A stretch of 64,000 nucleotides of DNA from SAR92 clade bacterium (GTDB lineage: Bacteria > Pseudomonadota > Gammaproteobacteria > Pseudomonadales > Porticoccaceae), in NCBI GenBank assembly GCA_004211905.1, contig SHBP01000009.1, forward strand, positions 1 through 64,000, in the 5' to 3' direction. The translations under genes and the position numbers were made by a program. The notes beneath the pieces are model-generated. The model was not told where the DNA came from. It saw only the letters and a list, made by a program, of their open reading frames with translations, and searched no databases. Shown piece by piece: positions 27,703 to 37,853 of this stretch; the first letter of the stretch is position 1; every line of letters begins with the position of its first letter.

Positions 27703-27742
27703 TTTCTGCCGCTGTCGCTAGATAGCTGTTAGCAAATTTTTA

Positions 27743-27775
27743 AAAAGCTCCAAATTTATTTGGGGCTTTTTTTAT
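27743..27775 (+). terminator. rho-independent terminator of csp
   Basis: A 12-bp stem (AAAAGCTCCAAA / TTTGGGGCTTTT with one G-U pair) and a 4-base loop are followed by a T-run. It lies 40 bases after the csp stop codon. Confidence 0.88.
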
Positions 27776-27804
27776 GCCTGATCATAAGTAATTCACAATG
27801 CAAA

Positions 27805-27833
27805 AAAAATCCCGCCAACAAGGCGGGATTTTT
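27805..27833. terminator. bidirectional terminator, mainly for rpmB-rpmG
   Basis: A 12-bp perfect stem (AAAAATCCCGCC / GGCGGGATTTTT) with loop AACAA has an A-run on its left and T-run on its right. It can stop leftward transcription from rpmB-rpmG and back up the csp terminator. Confidence 0.88.
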
Positions 27834-27836
27834 GAT

Positions 27837-27875
27837 GTTCCCTGGGGCAGAAGCCCACTCGGACTCGCTGGGAAC
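27837..27875 (-). other. structured 3' segment after rpmG
   Basis: Between the rpmG stop and its terminator the transcript can fold with an outer GTTCCC/GGGAAC stem (27870-27875 with 27837-27842) and an inner GGGC-TTCT-GCCC hairpin. The outer arm includes the first base of the stop codon's complement. It may shield the 3' end or be the start of a small 3'-derived RNA; this is inference. Confidence 0.4.
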
Positions 27876-28042
27876 TACTTGATCTTTGCTTCTTTATAAA
27901 TCACGTGCTTACGGATAGTAGGATCATATTTCTTGATCTCCATCTTTTCCGGCATGTTGCGCTTGTTCTTATCAGTCGTATAAAAATGACCAGTGCCTGC
28001 ACTAGATACTAGACGAATTTTTTCTCTCGCTGATTTAGCCAT
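27875..28042 (-). CDS. rpmG: 50S ribosomal protein L33
   Basis: This 55-residue gene begins [20 protein letters not shown] and ends [11 protein letters not shown], the L33 pattern. It lacks the two CxxC zinc pairs, so it is the zinc-independent form. It starts 11 bases after rpmB with a GGAG ribosome site, in the invariant rpmB-rpmG operon. The position was found by reading the minus strand between rpmB and the terminator. Confidence 0.97.
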   Translation of the reverse strand: MAKSAREKIRLVSSAGTGHFYTTDKNKRNMPEKMEIKKYDPTIRKHVIYKEAKIK

Positions 28043-28053
28043 CAGTAATCTCC

Positions 28054-28290
28054 TTAAACCTTCTCGCCACGAGCTCGAAGCTCGGACAAGACGTTTTCAA
28101 TACCATTTTTATCGATGATGCGCATTCCTTTGGTAGAGACGCGCAATTTAACAAAACGCTTCTCCGCCTCAACCCAAAACCGATGGGTGTGTAGGTTTGG
28201 CTCAAAACGACGACGAGTTCTGTTTTTCGCATGAGATACATTGTTTCCAGCCATTGGGCGCTTGCCTGTGACCTGACATACTCTGGACAT
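28054..28290 (-). CDS. rpmB: 50S ribosomal protein L28
   Basis: The 78-residue protein begins [20 protein letters not shown] and contains [14 protein letters not shown] and [16 protein letters not shown], all L28 features. It lacks the zinc-binding cysteine set of the C+ form. It heads the rpmB-rpmG operon, with a promoter-like sequence about 105 bases upstream. Confidence 0.97.
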   Translation of the reverse strand: MSRVCQVTGKRPMAGNNVSHAKNRTRRRFEPNLHTHRFWVEAEKRFVKLRVSTKGMRIIDKNGIENVLSELRARGEKV

Positions 28291-28395
28291 TTATCCTGCC
28301 TCTAATTCCGATTATTGTCTAAGGAAAACTCCTTTTGACAAAAGTATTCCAAAAAATTAAACCTTGAATTCCGGTGACCTTTCAAGGAGGCGCGT

Positions 28396-28424
28396 TTTAT
28401 ACCAGAAAGCCCTTCCTGAATCAA
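28396..28424 (-). promoter_or_regulatory. sigma-70-type promoter for rpmB-rpmG
   Basis: On the minus strand TTGATT and TATAAA are separated by exactly 17 bases, good matches to the -35 and -10 boxes. The -10 box lies about 105 bases upstream of the rpmB ATG, giving a leader of roughly 100 bases that includes a GGAG-rich segment. Confidence 0.6.
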
Positions 28425-28479
28425 ACGAAAACAGCGTAATCATAACAATTTTGCGACTTATCAAAGATTCTGCACAAGA

Positions 28480-29154
28480 TTACATTTTCCCTTGCTCCGC
28501 TAGGGAAGTTATCTCACCCCGACCGATAATAAAGTGATCTAGTAAAGGAATATCGATTAACCCAAGAGCGGATCTTAGCTTATGGGTTATCGCTATATCT
28601 GAAGAGCTCGGTTCGGCTACCCCCGAAGGATGATTATGGGCCACAATCACGGCGGCGGCGTTTTTACCTAAGGCCAACTTAACAACCTCCCTAGGATGCA
28701 CAGAAGTTTCATTTATACTGCCTTGGAATAACTCGTGATAACTAAGCAGTTGGTGCTTCGAATCAAGCAGTAGCACACTGAAAACTTCTCTTTGATAATC
28801 CCGCATCTGAACAGAGAGATAATCTTCCACCTGTTTTGGAGAAGTGAACACTGAGCCGTTATTTAATTGTTCTTTAAGATAACGCTGGGTTAATTCCAGA
28901 GTAGCCTGCAGTTGACAATACTTTGCAGGGCCTAAGCCCTTAGCAGAACTAAAGCTGTTTTGATCTGCTTTGAGAAGTGGTCCGATGCCGCCAAAACGAT
29001 CCAAAAGCTGGTTAGCTAAGTCTATTGCGCTCACACCAGGCAACCCGGTTCGTAGAAAGATAGCTAATAATTCGGCATCAGTTAGTGCTCCAGCACCATT
29101 CAATAAAAGCTTTTCTCGGGGCCTTTGATCCTTAGGCCAGTGACGTATAGCCAT
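28480..29154 (-). CDS. radC: RadC family (JAMM-fold) DNA repair-associated protein
   Basis: The 224-residue protein has an N-terminal helix-hairpin-helix-like part (about 20-85; GLGPAKYCQL) and the RadC metalloprotease-like domain with VIVAHNHPSGVAEPSSSD (about 170-187), which holds the JAMM metal ligands. Its molecular function is unsettled despite the name. It is divergent from coaBC, the common gamma-proteobacterial order. Confidence 0.94.
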   Translation of the reverse strand: MAIRHWPKDQRPREKLLLNGAGALTDAELLAIFLRTGLPGVSAIDLANQLLDRFGGIGPLLKADQNSFSSAKGLGPAKYCQLQATLELTQRYLKEQLNNGSVFTSPKQVEDYLSVQMRDYQREVFSVLLLDSKHQLLSYHELFQGSINETSVHPREVVKLALGKNAAAVIVAHNHPSGVAEPSSSDIAITHKLRSALGLIDIPLLDHFIIGRGEITSLAEQGKM

Positions 29155-29235
29155 AGTAAGTCCTTATTTATCACTATAGAATTACTGTCTATAATGTTAT
29201 CTTACCTTGCTTAACTTAAGCTGTCTGGACCGAAA

Positions 29236-30444
29236 ATGTGTAGCCTATCAAATAAACGAATAATTCTTGGCGTCACTGGAGGCATTGCGGCATATAAAAG
29301 TGCTGAGGTTGTAAGGCGCCTCCAAGATCTTGGAGCAGAAGTGCGTGTCGTTATGACTCCTGGCGCAGAGGAGTTTCTGCGCCCTCTAACCATGCAAGCA
29401 CTTTCGGGCCATCCTGTGCATACTGGATTGCTGGATGAGAAAGCGGAAGCGGGGATGGGACATATTGAGTTGGCGCGGTGGGCAGATCTACTTCTGATTG
29501 CCCCAGCCAGTGCAGACTTCATTGCGAATATGGTTCATGGCAGAGCAGACAGTCTTTTAGCCGCAATCTATTTAGCAACCCCCGCTAGGGTTGCAATTGC
29601 TCCAGCAATGAACCAAGCCATGTGGAGCCACTCTGCAAGCGTTGAAAATATCAACAATTTAACTCACCGTGGGGTTACTATTATTGGTCCTGAGAGTGGC
29701 TCTCAGGCCTGCGGTGATATAGGTCCTGGTCGAATGGAACAGCCAGATTCTATTATCGAACAAGCTTCAAACTTGTTTAATAGCGGTGTCTTACAAGGGA
29801 AAAAGGTGGTCATCACCGCTGGTCCCACCAGAGAAGCTCTAGATCCAGTCCGATATATCAGCAACCATAGTTCAGGGAAAATGGGGTATGCCCTTGCTAC
29901 TGCCGCCATTGATGCGGGCGCAGATGTCACCCTCATATCAGGCCCAGTAGCTTTATCTATTCCGGAAAGATGCCGGGGAATATTAGTAATGTCTGCCAAA
30001 GAAATGCAGCAAGCCGCTTTAGGGTTTACCGAAGGCGCTGATATATTCATCGCTACTGCAGCTGTAGCAGATTATAGGGCTACATCTATCGCCTCAGAAA
30101 AAATCAAGTCTGGTGATGACAAAATGACCATTAGTCTTGAAAAGAATCCTGACATTGTCAGCTCAGTAGCAAGCACTTTTAAGAATCTCTTTGTGGTCGG
30201 GTTCGCTGCAGAGAGTAACGATGTGGAGACCTATGCGAAAGGTAAGTTAGAGCAAAAGCATCTGGACGCTATTGTAGCCAACGATATATCTCGCACAGAC
30301 ATTGGTTTTAATAGCGATGATAATGAGGTCAGTTGGATTGATACTGATTCAACAATTGCTTTTGGTAAACGAAGTAAAGCCCAACTTGCAAGAGATCTTG
30401 TTGCTCAAATAGCTATCAAAATTAATCCCACACACCTTGACTAA
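29236..30444 (+). CDS. coaBC: bifunctional phosphopantothenoylcysteine decarboxylase / phosphopantothenate-cysteine ligase
   Basis: CoaBC makes 4'-phosphopantetheine for CoA. The 402-residue protein has the flavin CoaC domain (1-185; VTGGIAAYKSAEVV, catalytic His76 in MGHIELARW, APAMNQAMW, and Cys in GSQACGDIGPGRM) and the CoaB ligase domain (190-400; VVITAGPTREALDPVRYISNHSSGKMG and LEKNPDIVSSV). The next gene is algC after 5 bases; the usual neighbour dut is missing. Confidence 0.97.
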   Translation: MCSLSNKRIILGVTGGIAAYKSAEVVRRLQDLGAEVRVVMTPGAEEFLRPLTMQALSGHPVHTGLLDEKAEAGMGHIELARWADLLLIAPASADFIANMVHGRADSLLAAIYLATPARVAIAPAMNQAMWSHSASVENINNLTHRGVTIIGPESGSQACGDIGPGRMEQPDSIIEQASNLFNSGVLQGKKVVITAGPTREALDPVRYISNHSSGKMGYALATAAIDAGADVTLISGPVALSIPERCRGILVMSAKEMQQAALGFTEGADIFIATAAVADYRATSIASEKIKSGDDKMTISLEKNPDIVSSVASTFKNLFVVGFAAESNDVETYAKGKLEQKHLDAIVANDISRTDIGFNSDDNEVSWIDTDSTIAFGKRSKAQLARDLVAQIAIKINPTHLD

Positions 30445-30449
30445 TAATA

Positions 30450-32814
<2,365 letters not shown>

Positions 32815-32815
<1 letters not shown>

Positions 32816-33399
32816 TGGCTGCTAAAAAAGGAGCACGGGCTCAAGAAATTTTGCAGACACTGGCTCGCATGCTAGAAACGTCGAGAGGGCGAATCACCAC
32901 AGCAGCTCTTGCCGCTGAATTAGGAATTTCTGAGGCAGCTTTGTATCGCCACTTCCCCAGTAAAACGCGTATGTATGAAAGTCTTATTGATTTCATCGAA
33001 GAAACCATTTTTGGTCGAGTAAGGAGCATTGTTAGTGATGAACCTGACGCAGTTAATCAATGCTATCGGATACTTAGTTTAGTAATTGCCTTTTGCCAAA
33101 AAAACCCTGGCATTACTCGTATATTAAATGGTGATGCCTTAGCTATCGAGAATGAACGCTTGCACAATCGAGTGGCCCAATTTTTTGATCGTCTCGAGTC
33201 TCAGATTAAACAGGCACTTCGAGAAGCTGAAGTCCGCGACGGTTTAAAGCTAAATGTCCCTGTATCTGTCGCGGCTAATCTAATGCTAGTGACTGTCGAA
33301 GGAAAGATAAGTCAGTTTGTTCGGAGCGACTTTAAAACATCGCCGAATCAGCATTGGGCCGAACAGTGGGCATTAATTACCTCGCGTATTTTTGATTAA
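32815..33399 (+). CDS. slmA: nucleoid occlusion factor SlmA
   Basis: SlmA is a TetR-fold DNA-binding protein that blocks FtsZ assembly over the nucleoid. The 194-residue protein has the helix-turn-helix TTAALAAELGISEAALYRHFPSK (about 27-49, shown in part) and the SlmA C-terminal pattern ANLMLVTVEGKISQFVRSDF. It is translationally coupled to argB by a one-base overlap and is convergent with pyrE, 20 bases away. Confidence 0.95.
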
Positions 33400-33418
33400 G
33401 CGCACGAGACTTGGTCCC

Positions 33419-34066
33419 TTAACTAACACCGTAGGCTGTCCTATACTCTTTTATCGCATTAACCAGATCATTAGAATCTGGCTGTTGCTCAAGATAAATT
33501 AAGATATCATCAATATCGATAATGCTAACAACAGGCAGCGAAAAATCTCTCTCCACTTCTTGAATTGCTGATTCGCTGCCATTGCCACGCTCCTTGCGAT
33601 CCAAACCAATCACTACCCCTGTAGCTGTGGCTCCAGACTGTTCAACCACTGTCATTACTTCTCGTATCGCAGTACCGGCAGTAATAACATCGTCAATAAT
33701 AAGGACTTTACCATTTAACGGTGCTCCTACAAGTGTGCCTCCCTCACCATGTCCCTTTGCTTCCTTTCGATTAAAACAATAAGGGACATCAATATTGTGG
33801 TTGTCCGCAAGAGCGATTGCAGTACTCGCTGCTAATGTAATTCCTTTGTACGCTGGGCCAAAAAGTACATCAAACTCTATACCAGAATCGACTATCGCCG
33901 AGGCATAACAACGGCCCAACTCAGCCAGGGCTCTGCCCTTATAAAACTCTCCTGCATTAAAAAAGTGCGGGGACACTCGCCCAGATTTAAGCGTGAATTT
34001 CCCAAATTTCAGTGCTCCGGCATCCAACGCATTATCAATAAATTGTGTTTTATAGTTTTGTTTCAT
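33419..34066 (-). CDS. pyrE: orotate phosphoribosyltransferase
   Basis: PyrE joins orotate to PRPP in pyrimidine synthesis. The 215-residue protein has [16 protein letters not shown] (about 20-35), and the PRPP loop [14 protein letters not shown] (about 120-133). I choose ATG 34066 because [10 protein letters not shown] aligns with E. coli PyrE; GTG 34075 and ATG 34072 are in frame upstream. It lies 19 bases after rph, a conserved rph-pyrE pair. In E. coli pyrE is attenuated through rph; I see no attenuator in the short gap here. Confidence 0.96.
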   Translation of the reverse strand: MKQNYKTQFIDNALDAGALKFGKFTLKSGRVSPHFFNAGEFYKGRALAELGRCYASAIVDSGIEFDVLFGPAYKGITLAASTAIALADNHNIDVPYCFNRKEAKGHGEGGTLVGAPLNGKVLIIDDVITAGTAIREVMTVVEQSGATATGVVIGLDRKERGNGSESAIQEVERDFSLPVVSIIDIDDILIYLEQQPDSNDLVNAIKEYRTAYGVS

Positions 34067-34085
34067 GGTCATCACTCTAATTGGA

Positions 34086-34805
34086 TTACTGCGCCAGGGC
34101 CATCTGCTGCACTCTTACTAAGTCGGCTACACCTTGCTTCGCTAATTCTAACATTGTGGCCAACTCTTCAGCACTAAAAGGAGCCGCTTCGGCAGTCCCT
34201 TGTACTTCGATAAATCCGCCTTCGCTATTCATTACCACGTTCATATCGGTCTCGGCATTCGAGTCTTCGGCATAATCTAAATCAAGCACCGGCATACCTT
34301 TGTAAACACCAACAGAAACTGAGGCTATCATACCAATGAGGGGGTCGCCTTTGATCGCCTTACTGCGTTGCAAGTGCCGAATTGCGTCAACGAGCGCCAC
34401 ACAGGCGCCCGTAATAGACGCGGTTCTTGTCCCTCCATCAGCCTGAATAACATCACAATCGACATTAATCGTGTGCTCTCCCAGTTGTTTGAGGTCCACC
34501 GCTGCACGTAATGACCTCCCAATGAGCCTCTGGATTTCTTGAGTCCGGCCACTTTGCTTGCCTCTAGCAGCTTCTCTTCCCATACGACTATTCGTTGAAC
34601 GTGGCAGCATACCGTATTCTGCAGTCACCCAACCCTCCCCTTTGCCGCGAAGAAATCTAGGGACACCGTTCTCAACACTCGCAGTACATATCACTTTGGT
34701 ATTTCCAAACTCCACCAAAACTGAGCCCTCTGCATGGCAGGTATAGTCTCTAGTAATCTTAACTTGGCGTAATTGTTCGGGTCGACGGCCACTGGGTCTA
34801 GACAT
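34086..34805 (-). CDS. rph: ribonuclease PH
   Basis: RNase PH trims the 3' ends of tRNA precursors by phosphorolysis. The 239-residue protein begins [13 protein letters not shown], contains [16 protein letters not shown] and the active-site run [24 protein letters not shown] (shown in part), and ends in a complete C-terminus of E. coli length. An in-frame ATG at 34892 would add 29 non-conserved residues. It is upstream of pyrE and divergent from yicC. Confidence 0.96.
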   Translation of the reverse strand: MSRPSGRRPEQLRQVKITRDYTCHAEGSVLVEFGNTKVICTASVENGVPRFLRGKGEGWVTAEYGMLPRSTNSRMGREAARGKQSGRTQEIQRLIGRSLRAAVDLKQLGEHTINVDCDVIQADGGTRTASITGACVALVDAIRHLQRSKAIKGDPLIGMIASVSVGVYKGMPVLDLDYAEDSNAETDMNVVMNSEGGFIEVQGTAEAAPFSAEELATMLELAKQGVADLVRVQQMALAQ

Positions 34806-34925
34806 AAATTGGATTCCTAAAATGAAGTTAGCAAATATTTTCAGGCGGAAGTGTAGCAAATCTAGCACCCCCGTGGCCGCCTTTGTTACCATGTAGCCAC
34901 TAAATTTTTATCAATTGGAGATGAT

Positions 34926-35789
34926 ATGCCTCGAAGCATGACCGCATTTGCCCGCACTACAGCAGATTTCTCATGGGGATCAGTAACCTGTGAGCTTCGC
35001 TCCGTTAATCATCGATTTTTAGAGCCTAGCTTTAGACTTCCTGAAACATTGCGAGAAATTGAAATGACTTTGCGTGAGTTGGCCCGCAAAAAACTAAATA
35101 GGGGAAAAGTAGATTGCTCGATACAGCTAGCATTTAACAACACTGATGCCTCAGTAAATGCTGATCTAGACTTAGCCAAACGCTATATCGATATTGCCCA
35201 GCAGATTGCCTCTGGAATAGATCAGCCTGCACAAATTTCGCCTTTGGATATCATGCGTTGGCCTGGCATTTTAAAAGATCAAGATGTTGCGTCAGATAGT
35301 CTGCATAAGGCCGCTATTGAAACCTTTAGCGGGGCTATTGATGATCTGCTTGAAGGTCGTCAACGAGAGGGAGATAAATTAGCCGATATGATTGAGCAGA
35401 GACTCATTGGAATCGAAGCTCAGACATCAATTGTTAGAAACCACTTGCCTGAGATTCTCGCCCTCCAGCGCAAGCGCCTAGAAGAAAAAATGGCCGATAT
35501 GGCCGCACAATTGGATCCAGATCGGCTTGAACAAGAGATGGTAATTATTGCTAACCGGTCAGATGTTGATGAAGAGCTTGATCGGCTAGAAGCGCACCTA
35601 GATGAAATTCGCAGAGTACTCAAGAGCAGAGAGTCTATCGGTCGAAGGTTGGATTTTTTAATGCAAGAACTTAATCGTGAAGCCAATACCCTAGGTTCAA
35701 AATCCATTGCAGGAATCACCACACAAGCATCAGTGGAACTAAAAGTGTTAATTGAGCAAATGCGAGAGCAGATCCAGAATATTGAATAA
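34926..35789 (+). CDS. yicC: YicC family endoribonuclease
   Basis: The 287-residue protein begins MPRSMTAFARTTADF and has the YicC N-terminal ELRSVNHRFLEP and the C-terminal DUF1732 segment MQELNREANTLGSKS (about 240). YicC proteins are RNA-cleaving enzymes that affect small-RNA turnover. It is divergent from rph and next to gmk in the usual rph-yicC-gmk order, here interrupted by two opposite-strand genes. Confidence 0.94.
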   Translation: MPRSMTAFARTTADFSWGSVTCELRSVNHRFLEPSFRLPETLREIEMTLRELARKKLNRGKVDCSIQLAFNNTDASVNADLDLAKRYIDIAQQIASGIDQPAQISPLDIMRWPGILKDQDVASDSLHKAAIETFSGAIDDLLEGRQREGDKLADMIEQRLIGIEAQTSIVRNHLPEILALQRKRLEEKMADMAAQLDPDRLEQEMVIIANRSDVDEELDRLEAHLDEIRRVLKSRESIGRRLDFLMQELNREANTLGSKSIAGITTQASVELKVLIEQMREQIQNIE

Positions 35790-35808
35790 TGGTTGGCAAG
35801 CGCAATCT

Positions 35809-36036
35809 CTAATCAGCAGACACTTTTTCAAGATAGCCATGGTCGGCCATACAGTCTGAATAACTGATTTGATTTGCATCGCTGGCGATAATATCTTCAG
35901 CAGGCGGTATGTAAGTAGCTATAGATGAGCATAGTTGACTAACATAGGCTGCCTCTTCCCCAGGATCAAGATCTTTGATCACGCAAGATGTTAGCACTAT
36001 AAATACTGCGGTAACCAAAATGATCTTTTTTATCAT
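35809..36036 (-). CDS. small lipoprotein of unknown function
   Basis: The 75-residue product has a lipoprotein signal: two lysines, a hydrophobic stretch IILVTAVFIV and the lipobox LTSC with Cys18 as the lipidated residue. The remaining 57 residues contain two more cysteines (in SQLCSSI and YSDCMADHG) that could form a disulfide. I do not recognise the family. Lgt at 16-17 kb would act on it. It lies between yicC and the thioesterase, an insertion relative to the yicC-gmk order. Confidence 0.7.
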   Translation of the reverse strand: MIKKIILVTAVFIVLTSCVIKDLDPGEEAAYVSQLCSSIATYIPPAEDIIASDANQISYSDCMADHGYLEKVSAD

Positions 36037-36076
36037 AGTCTCTCCTGTCGTTCAAAGGATCACTCAGAGTAATCCG

Positions 36077-36532
36077 TTACATTAAATTAGAAAAGTCTTT
36101 GACAACGTAATCTCCATCTGCCTCTGCAACAATTTTACCTGCTGTGTCTCTTACCACGATGTGGATTGTAAAATCGTAGCGCCCGGTTGATTCCAAGGCT
36201 TTTTCCATAGCGGCCGCATCATCTGCTGTAAACTCTGTTTCTGCAGTAATATCCGTCATTGCAGGGCGCAAAAACTTGATATTTAAGCCTGCTATTACTG
36301 GCTGGTATTTAGGATCACTAAGGTTATCTGCAGCGATTAAACCGCCGAGGTATTCTGCAGTCATCCACATAGGACCCGCATGCACGATATTGACGTGATT
36401 TTTAGTGTTGTCATTAAGCGGTATTCGAGACCTGTATACCCCGTCTTCAATGCTTTCTACCTGCAAATCTAGAAAAGTGTAAATAGGGCAAGTCTCACGA
36501 GCAATTTGTTGGTAACGCTGTTTTAAATCCAT
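36077..36532 (-). CDS. hotdog-fold thioesterase-like protein
   Basis: The 151-residue protein resembles DUF4442/PaaI-like hotdog proteins: YRSRIPLNDNTKNHVNIVHAGPMWMTAEYLGG (shown in full sequence positions about 32-64; the Asn-His/His-Ala-Gly part lies in the active site) and ADGDYVVKDF at the end. Such proteins hydrolyse acyl-CoA thioesters. The substrate is unknown. It may share a transcript with the small lipoprotein 40 bases downstream. Confidence 0.75.
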   Translation of the reverse strand: MDLKQRYQQIARETCPIYTFLDLQVESIEDGVYRSRIPLNDNTKNHVNIVHAGPMWMTAEYLGGLIAADNLSDPKYQPVIAGLNIKFLRPAMTDITAETEFTADDAAAMEKALESTGRYDFTIHIVVRDTAGKIVAEADGDYVVKDFSNLM

Positions 36533-36757
36533 ACTATCCTCAATTCAATAAATTGCTAGAACAACCGCAATAAAATGCCAGTAATGCATGACTGAGCATA
36601 ACTCTACAGTGATAAACATGCAAAGTAGCCGATGTAATCGGTGTTCAATAACAATTTTTAGTACACTGGTAGCAAGAGATGCACTAACATCTACTAAGCA
36701 GGATCATTAAGATGACGATGAAGCATCTCGACTTTACTATGGGACAAATTAAACGCT

Positions 36758-37366
36758 ATGAAGAAAGGTACGCTTTTTATTATCTCCGCTCCCTCAGGCG
36801 CTGGCAAAACCAGCCTGGTTTCAGAAATCCTCGAGCGAGTTACCAACATTAAAGCGTCTATATCTCATACCACCAGAAAATGTCGCCCCGGAGAAATGGA
36901 TGGAATCAACTACCATTTTGTTGACGAGCCTACTTTTGCCGGCATGGTCAAGAAAAATGCGTTCCTAGAATACGCTGAAGTTTTTGGTAATCACTATGGT
37001 ACCTCTCAAGAGTGGGTTCAACTCACACTCGAGGAGGGAGTCGATGTTATATTAGAAATCGACTGGCAAGGTGCTGAACAAGTGCGGCAGCACTTTTCTA
37101 AAAGCATTAGTATTTTTATTCTCCCTCCCTCAATACAGGCCCTTGAAGATCGACTTAATGATCGCGGGCAAGATAACGCTGACGTTATCCAGCATAGGAT
37201 TGCGGCAGCAAAAGAAGAGATGAGTCACTACGCTGATGCAGACTATTTGGTGGTCAATGATGACTTTGAGTTAGCCAGGTATCAGCTTGAAGCTATAATC
37301 ATCGCCCAAAGGTGTCATCTCGACATTATGAGTGCGGAGCCAATTTTGTCAGATCTTTTATCTTAA
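36758..37366 (+). CDS. gmk: guanylate kinase
   Basis: Gmk converts GMP and ATP to GDP and ADP. The 202-residue protein has the P-loop ISAPSGAGKTSLV (about 9-21), the GMP-binding SHTTRKCRPGEMDGINYHFV (about 36-55), and LEIDWQGAEQVR. It leads the gmk-rpoZ-spoT-ridA group, so GTP supply and ppGpp turnover genes are together. Confidence 0.97.
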   Translation: MKKGTLFIISAPSGAGKTSLVSEILERVTNIKASISHTTRKCRPGEMDGINYHFVDEPTFAGMVKKNAFLEYAEVFGNHYGTSQEWVQLTLEEGVDVILEIDWQGAEQVRQHFSKSISIFILPPSIQALEDRLNDRGQDNADVIQHRIAAAKEEMSHYADADYLVVNDDFELARYQLEAIIIAQRCHLDIMSAEPILSDLLS

Positions 37367-37536
37367 GCTCTTGTTGGGAATACTGAAACACCACGAATAG
37401 GCTCTTAATTTAACCACAACAATCAAGAAGACAATTATTGTCGTAACCCTCTGATTTAGGTAAACTGATGGGTCTGCGCAACGAAAAGTTGCGGTTAATC
37501 GATAAATTACTTTTAAATTACCAAGGTCGGCGCAAA

Positions 37537-37821
37537 ATGGCTCGGATTACAGTAGAAGATTGTTTAGATCACGTTGATAATCGCTTTGAATTAGTGATGG
37601 TTGGCTCAAAACGTGCACGTCAGATAGCAGTAGAAGGGCGTCCAGCACTCATTGATGAAGAAAATGATAAACCGACGGTTATCGCCCTGCGTGAAATTGA
37701 GCAAGGTATAGTCACGGCAGATATCCTTACTGAAGTCCCTCAAGACTATGAGATTTTAGACGCCGAAGAAGTAGCAAACAGCGCAGAAGCGACCGACGTT
37801 CCTCAAGAGCCTGCTGAATAA
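37537..37821 (+). CDS. rpoZ: DNA-directed RNA polymerase omega subunit
   Basis: The 94-residue omega protein begins [21 protein letters not shown] and contains [10 protein letters not shown] and [13 protein letters not shown]-like sequence, all diagnostic. The ATG at 37537 has AAGGTC upstream; an in-frame ATG at 37468 would add 23 non-conserved residues. Omega helps assemble RNA polymerase and forms part of the ppGpp site, matching its place before spoT. Confidence 0.97.
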   Translation: MARITVEDCLDHVDNRFELVMVGSKRARQIAVEGRPALIDEENDKPTVIALREIEQGIVTADILTEVPQDYEILDAEEVANSAEATDVPQEPAE

Positions 37822-37853
37822 GGCCGATTTAATATTGAGGAGGGTGGACTAAG

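Noticed and set aside
29703-30050. A 115-residue minus-strand frame opposite coaBC
   Set aside because: It is a shadow of coaBC with no upstream signal.
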